DNA of 64,000 nucleotides from Narthecium ossifragum (taxonomy: Eukaryota > Streptophyta > Magnoliopsida > Dioscoreales > Nartheciaceae), in the NCBI GenBank assembly GCA_963920575.1, contig OY986974.1, positions 22,055,042-22,119,041 of the forward strand, read 5' to 3'. Under the pieces are notes generated by a model. It ran no database searches. It saw only the letters and a list, made by a program, of their open reading frames with translations, and was not told the origin of the DNA. This document shows, in pieces, positions 50,195-59,986 of this stretch. Numbering within the stretch: position 1 is the first letter of the stretch; each line of letters begins with the position of its first letter. The position numbers were made by a program, and so were the translations under genes.

Positions 50195-50438
50195 GCTTCC
50201 CCTTCCGACACATGAGGATATAACTTTGAACTTTGATACTCTATCAAGCTTAGAAAACTCTGTCAACCTCGGATGCGCCATCGAATTTGGATTGCGCCGT
50301 CGTCATGTCACCTCCAGTGCTGCCAGCTGGACGCTTTCATGTCGTCGTCGAAGTTGGATAACAACATCAACCTTGGATCTGCCATCGAACTCCGGATCTT
50401 CTATCGGATTCAGATCACCATCATCGAGAACGGTCCAC
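50195..50438 (-). mobile_element. Remnant of Copia internal sequence with polypurine tract
   Basis: This 244-bp segment lies between the Copia-type LTR and the gypsy element. It starts with the polypurine tract at 50195-50206; the rest contains recurrent CTTGGATYTGCCATCGAA-like words and no pol domain. Together with the gag scrap at 61636-61916 in the same orientation it may be the flank of one Copia element split by the gypsy insertion, with its pol part deleted. Confidence 0.45.
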
Positions 50439-52110
50439 TAACGCACCCAAACCACTTGTCGTTAAAAGTGACTAGGGCGTCGAGATTACAATTTATACCG
50501 AATCCTAACTAACTACTACGTAGCTAGTGGGAGTCCGGGTCTATCCACAGGGAAATGAGAATTGACTAACGTACTCGATAGATAACTCCAAACAATTAGC
50601 TAAAATAATTTGGGTTTTGGAGTAATGATGATTAAAGCAATTAACTAAGTATAGAGAAATAAAACTAATATGGGGAAGCCTTGGGATTTCCATTTCATTG
50701 TAGGTTCTAGTGTAGCTTCCTAAGGAATTGAGGTGTGCAATCCAATTGGGACGATCGAAATCAAGAAATCGACAAGCGGGTGGTTAGCCTCACTTATCGC
50801 TCAACGGAAGTCGGGTTAGAATCATCCGCCGGAAAGAATCACATTCACAAAGTCGACGAATGAGGGATTAGCTTCTATCGTCGCTAACGAACCTTCGATT
50901 AAGATCGATTCGTCGCAAGGAAAAGATATTGTATGGAGTCGGGCATTGGATTGAGAAGGTTCTAGCACTTCGAATCCAATGCAAGAGAAAGATAGAATGG
51001 ATCCTCTAATTAGAGAGATAGGGATGGTTCTAGCATCCATAATCTCTAATCTAGGACTATTCATCCTCCTAATGTAATTGGATGTGTTTCTAGCACATCC
51101 AACTCATTGGGGCATAACAACAAACACCCATCATGCACAAGTTCTACCTCATACCTAATAAGGGCATTCATCCATTCAACATATAAGATCCATGTACAAA
51201 GATAAAGAAATCATGCTCAAATCCATACAATAGATCATCCCCAAAAATTACACATCAAAAACCCTAAGAAAACTACAAACGAATCCTACAACTACATGGA
51301 AATCCCAAGAGAAAGGAAGTTAGCTACTCATCTTGGATAGATTCATGGATGGAGGTTGATGAAGCTCTCCTCCCATGGATTTCCTCCAAGAAGTCCTCCT
51401 CTCAATTGGATAAGAAAACTAGAAAGGCTAGAGAAAGGACTAAGAGAAGATCCCTCAAATCCCCCATAAGGGGTCTATTTATAGTAACCAAGCCTCCCCC
51501 ACTCGGATTAGATCTGGACCATTGATTTTGCTCGGCTGGCACAAAAGGATCGATCCTTGTAAGGTAGAGGATCGATCTTCCTCTTCGTGTGATCGCTGGT
51601 CCCGTGGAGGATCGATCCTCCCATAGGAAAGGATCGATCTTTCTTTCTTGAGTTCTGGCTGCGCCCCGATGAAGATCGATCCTATAGTGGATGGAGATCG
51701 ATCCTAGAGAATGTTGCGTTCTGTTACTGGAAAATGCACAAGAGAGATCGATTCTTCCCATAGTGAGGATCGATCCTTCAGAACTTGCGCTCTGTCACTG
51801 AAAAATGCGCATAAGGGATCGATCTACTCTTTATGGAGGATCGATCCTCTCTTTATGGAGGATCGATCCTTGTTGTCCCGATTGGATTCTTCTTAATGCA
51901 CTTCAAAGGATCGATCCTTCTTCAATAAAGGATCGATTTTCTTCATAAAAACTAGCCCGAATGACATCGTTTAAGCTCGGAACTTGATCCAATCCTCGTT
52001 GAGGACTCTTGTACCTGACATAGGGTAATATTCGTCAGTAAGGTCTTGCTCGGAGACTAACAAAGCCAAGTTGAAAGGGCGATTTATGCACTTTTCACTT
52101 CTTATCACAC
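50439..52110 (-). repeat. 3' LTR of the gypsy element (1672 bp)
   Basis: Direct copy of 59987-61635. On the minus strand it begins TGTGATAAG at 52110 and ends ...GTGCGTTA at 50439; the terminal CA of the partner is here TA, a C-to-T change. A TATA box (CTATAAATAGACC, core 51483-51476) lies downstream of the palindrome array. It is 23 bp longer than the partner because a segment around 51828-51872 (CTCTTTATGGAGGATCGATC) is tandemly duplicated. Confidence 0.93.
51547..51939 (-). promoter_or_regulatory. Paired GATCGATC palindrome array in the 3' LTR
   Basis: Thirteen RGATCGATYY-like sites start at 51547, 51569, 51609, 51631, 51673, 51695, 51745, 51767, 51816, 51838, 51860, 51908 and 51930. They form pairs exactly 22 bp apart, with pair-to-pair steps of about 62-72 bp; the extra site at 51860 comes from the 23-bp duplication. 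Sequence between pairs is also repeated (TCTGTCACTGAAAAATGCGC-like). In transcription direction the array ends 64 bp upstream of the TATA core (51483). Confidence 0.9.
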
Positions 52111-52122
52111 CCCCTAACTTGA
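52111..52122 (-). other. Polypurine tract of the gypsy element
   Basis: The minus strand reads CAAGTTAGGGGG directly before the 3' LTR start TGTGATAAG (52110). A short purine run ending at the LTR is the expected plus-strand primer. Confidence 0.75.
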
Positions 52123-52580
52123 ACTTTGCTAGTCCTCGAGCAAAGCAAAAGAAAAATAACTTGAAGGGAAAGAGAAGAAATAAGAAACTATTCAAGAGCA
52201 ATCACCCGATCAACAATTGGTCACTTCTCAAATAGCTTTGGTTCCTATGCAATCAAGATTCATTCATATGCACACATAGATTCGAATGCATAGCTCCATC
52301 TAACAACCCATAGTACAAGTAAAATGCAAGGAATAATTCCATCAATAGCATCATTCAAACACTTCAAAGCACTTGACCAAGATCAAAGCTCATCTAAGCA
52401 ATCCGTGCATTGAAAGTTGCTACTCAAATATTCGGGGTCTCATAGTCATTCAAGTAGGGTTCCAATCAAAACTAGACATCCTTAGCGTTTTACACCGGTT
52501 GAACAAATGACAAGTTTTATTTAAAATAAAATCTTTGTTCTTTTTTTTTCTTTTCTTTTTTTCTGACTAAAACCAATGGT

Positions 52581-52931
52581 CGTGCAATGCCATGATCCCT
52601 TAGGCTTTCTACTAGGCCCATGTAACGAGATTTGGGCCAGCGGCTCCTCGGTCAGATGACCTAAAGGCACTAGGTGTTGAGGCACCCCTCGGGCTTAATT
52701 TCCCGAACCTAGCAGGCCACGAATCACAGCTGACCAACAAGCTTTTATTTGATACTAGCGTGACCGTGCAATGCCTTGATCCCTTAAGCTTTCTACTAGG
52801 CCCATTTAACAAGTGCTAGCTCAATGACTCCCAAGCCAAATGGCTTTGGGGCATTAGGTGTTGAAGCACCCCTCGGATCTAACTACTCGAGCCTAGAAGG
52901 CTACGAATCAAGACTAGTCACTTTTATTAAC
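52581..52931 (-). repeat. Tandem duplication (period 184 bp) in the 3' untranslated region of the gypsy element
   Basis: Copies start CGTGCAATGCC at 52581 and 52765 and share CTTTCTACTAGGCCCAT, CACTAGGTGTTGARGCACCCCTCGG and GAACCTAGCAGGCCACGAATCA-like words. Tandem repeats in this position, between the last ORF and the 3' LTR, are known from Tat/Athila-lineage elements and can seed satellite DNA. Confidence 0.75.
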
Positions 52932-53697
52932 CTGGCTCTCGGCCTCTAACTTGGCTTCGAACCCTACTACAAGTCATCTCAATCGAGTGTAAATAGCCTT
53001 GGACCCCCAATCTATCAAGGTTCCCCAGTCAAACACTACTTGCCCCCTCATACAAGTGTAAGTGCACAAGTGGATTGGATCACTTAAATGTCCTTAATGC
53101 ATGGCAAGAAGAATTAAAGTAGAAGAATAACACTACTCATGAAATGATTTGCCAAATTTTACAAAGCATGAGAATCAAGATGAATTATGCAATAGTCATC
53201 CATGCTAGCATAAGAATTGAAATTTTTTCGCATATTTACCAATCAAATAAACGTGTGACTAACTGTAAATCGATCACAGGTTATCTATAAACATGATGCA
53301 ATCATACCCCCTAACTTAAGCGGGTTTGTCCTCAAGCACGGAAGAAGGGTAAAGTGTAGAGATAACCTTGTGACGATATGGACGAAAATGTAACCTTGAC
53401 GAAAGGTATGAAAGGAGTTAGGGTCAAGGTTAGTCGTGAAAAACAGTAATGTTGTGATGTCAAAATGTCGTATTTTGCATTGCTATCCATAGATCATATG
53501 CCCTGTAAAAACATAGAGGAAATACCCATCAAAGCATTATGGAAAGCAAAGAATAGAGATGAAAATTTTTGAGAAAAATTGGGCAGCATTCCCTCTATTT
53601 ATTCAATAAGCCCAAGGGCTGTACAAAGATGCCATTTGCATCTAAATATTTTTACATTCAATCAAATCAAAATACAGAAATGCATCCACATCCATCT
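52932..53697 (-). other. Gypsy internal sequence without coding content
   Basis: About 770 bp between the end of the late ORF and the 184-bp repeats. It is AT-rich with no conserved protein motif. It belongs to the element because it lies between its LTRs. Confidence 0.6.
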
Positions 53698-55407
53698 TCA
53701 TTTACAAGCATCCATCCACATCCACAGACATACACCCACAGACATACATCCACAAACAGACCTCCACACCCGGAGCACACCCCCATACCAAAAATCATGT
53801 ATATATATATCCACTATCATCGATGTCAACCAAATACAAAAGTAGAGCAATGGAATACAAAAAGTTACCCACCCTCCAAACACAAAAAGAAAGCGCTCCA
53901 ACCATCCACAAAATACAGAATCAACCCCTAGATACAGTCTATCCACAAGAACAAGCCCCGAGTACAACATGTCACTAGATGTAAGAAAATGAAAAGTACA
54001 TATGCAACCAAGCAAGCATCTAGGAGACATGCAAACCGCTGAGCTAAAGGACATTGGGTGGATAGCATCGAGACGCGTGAGGATACTCGAGGTGACCTGG
54101 TGAAGTGCGGTGATGTCCTGTCGAAGGGCGGCGTCGCGCGCGTCTGCCTCGTCCAAGCGCCGAAGTACTGCGTCCTGAAACGCCCGGTGCTTCCTATAGA
54201 TCTCACCCATGGTCGGGTGCTCGACAGGCCCGAACTCTGGGGTCGACTGGGTCCTACTGAGTCTCGGCTGAGGACGAGGCTGGTCGGCTTTCCTCATATG
54301 GCTAAGGACCTTGCCCCAGGTGGCCTTACCGAAGCGGGCAAATCTGAAGGCCGTGTCCGAGACAGTAGGCTCGCCCTCATGGACTAGGTCCTGGCTAGCG
54401 AGAAAAGCCGAAATAAGGCATGGGTGCGGGACGGCTTTATCGTTAAAACTGGGCGATCGGTCCCGAACCGCTCTACAATAAAACTGGGCCATGTCCTCAA
54501 TGACTTGCTGGGCCAAGTCGATCGACCACGACTTGGCCAAAAACCATAGTGAACACAACCACTTGTTAGTCCTATACTGGTTGTGGCCGTTTTGGTAAAT
54601 GTTTCGGCGAAAGATATCGTCGATCAACCACATCTGAGGGGGTAGCTCTGCCCGCACAAATTTGCCCTCTCCTGTGCGATCTGGGTGGAGAAACAGCTGG
54701 GCATCAACCTCAAGAGGCAGCTCCTCAGGGGTGGCTCGGTGGAGACCAGGGGAGTGGCGAGGGACACCCAAGAGGGCAGCCACGTCCCGGGCAGCTACGT
54801 CCCTGGCAGTGAATGTGATATCCTCGCCGTCAATGATCGAAGTGAAGCCCAAGGCCCGGCTCGGGGCATCACTAGCCTCGTCCCTCTCATTACCACAGGG
54901 AATGGCCTTCATGTTCTGGTAGAACATGCAGGCCAGCCTTGGGTATACCGTGGTGGAGGGGGTGCAGAAGGGCAGCCAGCCGCGGGCTTCCAGTGTAGCG
55001 ATGGAATCTCGCGCGTGCTCGATCGTGCGGAAGGAGACGTCAAAGGTGCACTCGAGGTTTACCTCCCGTCGTCACTGCGGATTCAGGCCTCGAACGTCAG
55101 TGGGCGCAGTGGAGGGCATGGAGCGCTTCTTCAGCTTCTTGGATCGGCGAGGATTGGAAGACGAAGGGGCAGCGGAGGCTGTCCTCTTGGAAGTTGCCGG
55201 AGCTGTAGACGAAGTGGCGGGGGCACGCGTGGCACGGACCGGCCATGTAGAAGGAGAAGGTGAATCAGCGGCCGGCCCAGAGGAAGATAGAGAGGATGCC
55301 GGTTGCGAGGATGGTGTGGAAGAAGCTTGCCCGGCTGGAGAGGAAGAGGAAGCCACAGCCTTGCCCTTTCCGGCGGCACCTTTGGGTTTGGAGGCCTTGC
55401 GCCCCAT
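53698..55407 (-). pseudogene. Late ORF of the gypsy element (plant transposon-protein domain), one stop
   Basis: The frame begins MGRKASKPKGAAGKGKA (55407; upstream Met at 55638 possible), a Lys/Ala/Ser-rich basic N-terminus ending in RRSKKLKKRSMP. It is interrupted by TGA at 55074-55072, then continues in the same frame to 53698. The part from about 54820 to 54400 matches the domain known as putative plant transposon protein, found in Athila-type ORFs: FLHPDRTGEGKFVRAELPPQ, WLIDDIFRRNIYQNGHNQYR, CSLWFLAKSWSIDLAQQVIE. The C-terminal 120 residues include a long hydrophobic stretch (around WVTFCIPLLYFCIWLTSMIV), possibly a membrane segment. A 15-bp tandem duplication repeats ARDVA near 54790. 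Function is unknown; position (after pol, before 3' LTR) is that of the env-like/extra ORF of Athila elements. Confidence 0.75.
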
Positions 55408-55697
55408 GAAGCTGAGGATGGCAGCAAGGGGGAACTGGATCGGCCAGTGGTGGTGGCTTTGGCCAGTGGAGCTCGTCGGAGGCGAAAGGATCCCGCCGAT
55501 CACGGAGATGTGAGAGGAGGTGGGGAAAATGTGGAGGACGGGAGCTCGATCGAGAGGTGAAGGGAGGTGAAGGGTGGTCGCGGACACCTTGGGAAGGTCG
55601 GCGGCGGTGAAATCCGGCCGGAGGAGAGGGTGGCGCACCGGTCGGAGGTGGCGAAGAAGGGATGCGGCGTCCGAGCGAACAGGGGAAGGGGAAGAGA

Positions 55698-56113
55698 GGA
55701 TCGATCTTAGGGCTTGGGGCCCTAAGTCGATCTCCCGCGCCTATATATTTTTTTAACCATCCCCGTAAAAGATCGATCTCTTGAAAGAGCAAGATCGATC
55801 TTTTGAACACGTGGCAGCATAAAAAAGGATCAGACTTAAGGCGTGCTGACGTGTATAAGTAAGTAAGATCGATCTTTCTATGCTCAAGGATCGATCATCC
55901 AGAAACCATCCCTCTGTCACAATTAAAATGAGCAAGAAAGATCGATCCTTAGGTGATCAAGGATCGATCACTTAACACCATCCCTCTGTCACAATTAAAA
56001 TGTGCAAGAAAGATCGATCTTTAAGTACTAAGGATCGATCCTTCGTCCCCAGATTCCAACTTATATTCAATCGGACACAAAGGATCGATCCTCTCCGATT
56101 GGAAGATCGATCT
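55698..56113 (-). promoter_or_regulatory. Internal GATCGATC array with TATA box ahead of the late ORF
   Basis: Sites start at 55770/55792, 55865/55887, 55939/55961, 56011/56032 and 56082/56104; four of the five pairs are spaced 22 bp and one 21 bp. Two more lie at 55698 and (degenerate) 55724. Spacer words (CTCTGTCACAATTAAAATGTG) resemble those of the LTR array. In transcription direction the array is followed by AAATATATAG (55750-55742) and then the late ORF (start 55407). This layout copies the LTR promoter. Confidence 0.75.
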
Positions 56114-56444
56114 TTAATGTACCAAACTGCAAAACTGGGCTGAAAACTTGGGAATTCGCCCCACACACCTCAAGCATGAATACTAGGCTCCTGAGGCGTT
56201 AAAATACCACAATAAAAAACCCTCCAAACCAGTTGATTCATCAATCATCACACAAAAATAACAAACCATCTCGACATCACAATTATTCCAACAAAGATCA
56301 ATTCAAAAACACACCAAAATCAAACATGAAAATAATGGGAAAAACAATCAATCATGCAAAGAAGAAATAACAAACAAATTCAGAAAAATACGAAAAATGG
56401 ACCAAGCACTTGATTTTCCGTCTCTAGCTCGACACAATGCAAGC

Positions 56445-58288
56445 TCACCCGTAAAATTTCGATGTCCCCTCTAAATGGTGGTCGCATCTAGAAATGCGAG
56501 AACGAAGCCATTTTCGAAGAACTTTATTTAAATGCCAATGATAAAACCACGTTTCTTTCATCACAAGCCATGTTAACCTTATGTCCATTTTAGCATAAAA
56601 GATGTCACGTTCTTTATTAACGGTTTTATAAGGCCGAGTGAATGTATGCATGAACGCGGGAAATGGGATGGCATTCAAGATGGAGATGGGCAATGATAGT
56701 GTTGTGGCAGAAATTATTGTGGAGGAAGATATGGAAGGCGACAACTCAAGGTCATGTCTCCACCAAGGAGTAACACAATCATTACCTATGTAATCATATT
56801 CAAGAATGGGCAATCCCTCATCCAAAATCTCCCAAGTCTCTAATGCCGGCAACATATATTGGCCTTTATCATCACAATCATGAGGGATTGATACCCTTTC
56901 TTGAAAAACAACCAAACTCGGCTCATCAACATTAGTTATGTCCTCCCAAAACACCTCATAGATAGGCATATTAACCTCATAGGAGTCCCCGAAAATTGAT
57001 ATATCCTCACTAAAGACTTCATAAACCAGCATATTGATATCACAAGCATCCTTCTCATAATTGGGTATGTCTTCGTAAAATGCTTGATATACCGAAAAAT
57101 TAATATCACAACAACCATCATCAACCTCTTCATCATTACCAAGTAAATCATTCAAGCATTCAACCTTGTCATGGTCATTCCATACATCAATCATAAAACA
57201 TTCTTTTTCACACGCGTAATGTTTAGATGCATCAAAGATGTTAAGCCGTATATCCATGTTGCCAAATGTAACGGTCATGACTCCATTCCTACAATTTATT
57301 AAAGCGTTGGCTGTGGCAAGGAATGGTCGACCTAGAATGATGGGAATGGACTGTTTATGCCTTGGTCCGGGCTCCATGTCTAAGACCACAAAATCGACCG
57401 GGAAAACACATCTATCGACCTTGACTAATATGTCTTCAAGAACACCCCTTGGTATCTTCATAGATCTATCGGCCAATTGCAAAGTCATCGAGGTCGGCTT
57501 GAGCTCTCCTAAGCCAAACTTACAAAACAAGGAGTAGGGCATAAGATTCACACTAGCTCCTAAATCAAGAAGAGCCCCCTCAATCAATTGATCTCCTATG
57601 ATGCAAGAAATGGTAGGAGTGCCGGGGTCTCTCAATTTCGGAGGTAGATCGAGTTGAAGAATAGAGCTAACTTGCTCAGTTAGGAAGAGCTTTTTAAAGA
57701 CATGAGATTTGGATTGCCTCTTATGAGTACACAAGTCTTTCAAAAATTTGGCGTAAGAAGGCACTTGCTTGATAGCATCCAACAAGTGAAGGTTGATGTG
57801 GACCTTATGTGGACCTTCTTGAAAAGTTCTAGCATCTCCTCATACTTGCCAGTCTTCCAAGGTTGGGATGTGGTTTGAGGATCAACTAGTGCTTGAGGGT
57901 ATGGAGCCTTAGGAATGTAAGCTTTGGTTGGTAAAGGATCGAGTAAACTAGGCTCAGTTTCCTTGAAAGATGGCAATGGACTTGAAGAATCATGAGGGGA
58001 ATGGTGATGTGATGCTTGAGAGTCTTTCATTGAAGTAGACAAATGAGGTTCATGATCTTGTTCGAATGTGGTGTCTTTGTGCATCTCAACATTAGGAAAA
58101 ATCTTTCCACTTCGGAGGGTAGTGATCGCTTGCACTTCCTCGTGAGTGGAATCGACAAAATGTTGGCCTTTAGGGTTGGCTATGGGTTGACTAGGAAGTC
58201 TACCCTCCTCCCTTCTTGCCATAGTATTGGCCAGTTGGCCTATTTGCACTTCCAACTTTGCAATGGATTGGGAATGAGAATGCAAAAG
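56445..58288 (-). pseudogene. Gypsy gag C-terminus, protease and acidic linker, frameshifted
   Basis: After the second stop the frame carries the conserved gag end and linker (EVQAITTLRSGK) to about 57818. There an 11-bp tandem duplication (57796-57806 and 57807-57817) shifts the frame. The downstream frame (57785-56445) continues with LLDAIKQVPSYAKFLKDLC and then a retropepsin with active-site motif LLDLGASVNLMP (Asp codon near 57566) and ILGRPFLATANALI. Behind the protease is an acidic linker with three repeats of about 22 residues of the type DINMLVYEVFSEDI (57115-56937). Where reverse transcriptase should follow, the frame instead runs 190 further residues without a pol motif and stops at 56445. 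Confidence 0.85.
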
Positions 58289-58384
58289 CTAGGTACTTGA
58301 CTCAAAAGACTCCAAGGCCTTGAGAAGCCTTTCCTCAATACAATGATCGCTTTTCGGAGCTTGAGGGGCTTGATAGGGAGCTTG

Positions 58385-59725
58385 TTATGGGGAAGGCCCA
58401 TGTGGCCTTTGATTCCAATTTGGCGGATGAGATGATTGAGGATAACTTGTGGCTTGAGGTGGATATGCATGAGGAGCTTGAGGTGGCCGGTAGGTGGTTT
58501 GATTTTGTGGAGGTTGGTTAGAATGATATGGCGCTTGGTACATAGGAGGGTAGCTTGGGGCTTGATTGCCCGAAATCGGAGGCCTAGCATTGTATGTATT
58601 TGAATAAGGGTCATAAGTAGGCTTTGCTTGATTGAAGACCGCATTGATATGCTCTTGCACGAGCTCCGGGTACTCACCGGCCAAATGGCAATCGGTAACT
58701 ACATGGCCGGGAGTCGAACATAGGAAGCAAAGTTCTCCCAATGATGGAGAATTGAGTGGGTAGCTCGATGAAGACGGAGGAGTAGGAATTTGATTCAAAG
58801 AATGAGCAAGAACTTGATCAAATTTCCTACTTAGAGTATCAATTTGTTGTGAAATATGGGCGGCTTCAGATAACTCTAAGACTCCTCTCGGGTTGGATTG
58901 TCCCTTAGAACTTGAAGTATCCCTAACATTTTTTGAAGTGTAGGCATGATTTTGGGAATTAATGGCAAGCTTTCCAAATAAAACCCATGAGTCCTCGTAT
59001 GGATTTGTCATGAACACCCCACCACAAGCAGTGTCTACGTCTTGTTGATGACGTATTCTAAGGCCATTGTAAAAGTAATAAACAAGAGACCACTTTGGAA
59101 TTTGATGGTGTGGGCATTTCCTAAGAAGCTCTTTAAACCTATCCCAAGCATCATGAAAATGTTCGTCATCTTCTTGACGAAAGGTCGCTATTTGGGTCCT
59201 CATTTCATGAGTCTTTGCGAAAGGGAAGAATTTTTCTAGAAAAGCACTTTGTAATTGGTCCCATGTGGTGATCGTTTGGGGCTCAAGGGATCCTAACCAA
59301 TGCTTGGCTTTGCCCTTCAATGTAAATGGAAACAATTTCAATCTCATTGCATCCTCGGTAAAGTTTATAATTTTGACCGTAGAACACTTTTCAAGAAAAT
59401 CTTCTAGATGGTAGTAAGGGTCCTCATTACTCAAGCCGTGAAAATTTAGAAGGAATTGAAGGAATTGAGGCTTAAACTCGTAGTGTGCGGCTTGAACAAT
59501 GGGTTGTTGTATGCCCGATGTAGGTCCAAATGTAGTAGGGACATAATAATCCCTCATACTCCTACGGTCCGGGATGGGATTAACATTAGGATTGGGGTCC
59601 AAGTTGGGCTCATCCATGACTTGAGGAAGCGGGAGGTCCTTATCCAAGGGTATGCTTGAAGATCTCCTAGAATCTAGGAATTCTTGCAATGTGATATCTA
59701 GATCTGAATCCTCATGCACACTCAT
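58385..59725 (-). pseudogene. Gypsy gag, ends at a premature stop
   Basis: A 446-aa open frame starts 235 bp after the primer site. Residues about 105-225 form the Ty3/gypsy gag capsid domain (LKLFPFTLKGKAKHWLGSL, FLEKFFPFAKTHEMRTQI). A CCHC zinc knuckle, CFLCSTPGHVVTDC, is at 333-346. It is followed by a Pro/Gln/Tyr-rich tail. The frame stops at TAA 58387-58385. In the same frame the family sequence continues (EERLLKALESFE) to a second stop, TAG 58291-58289, and on to HSQSIAKLEVQIGQLANTM. The intact ancestor was therefore a gag-protease fusion. Gag packages element RNA into virus-like particles. Confidence 0.88.
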
Positions 59726-59960
59726 TCACACATATGAGAACTTGGACCATACAAGGTAAGAAAAACATTACAGTGGGCTGGTCCAAGAACTTCGTATCTT
59801 CGCCCGTAGATGAGTTGCTTCGCCGCTCGGAAGCTTCACCTACAAACACAAAAAGATATACAATGTAAACAACGTTCTATTTTTGGTATTTTGTAATAAA
59901 AGAAAGTAAAGCAACCTAATTGAAAGGAGAGATTTATCAAGTAAGAAATTCAAATCAACA

Positions 59961-59980
59961 AATCCCCGGCAATGGCGCCA
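59961..59980 (-). other. Primer binding site, tRNA-Asp type
   Basis: The minus strand reads TGGCGCCATTGCCGGGGATT six bases after the 5' LTR end. It matches the Asp-tRNA complement used by Athila/Tat elements (TGGCGCCGTTGCCGGGGA) with one mismatch; the second gypsy element at 62436 has the perfect form. Confidence 0.9.
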
Positions 59981-59986
59981 AAATCT

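Noticed and set aside
51547..51939. CRISPR-like or satellite array
   Set aside because: Repeats are only 10 bp palindromes with irregular spacers inside a plant LTR; neither CRISPR nor a uniform satellite.
53569..53931. His/Pro/Thr-rich plus-strand ORF inside the gypsy element
   Set aside because: It is antisense to the C-terminal part of the late ORF and reflects its CATCCACA-type repeats.
54058..55560. Long plus-strand ORFs opposite the late ORF
   Set aside because: The minus-strand frame carries the recognised transposon-protein domain; the plus-strand frames are shadows of its GC-rich codons.
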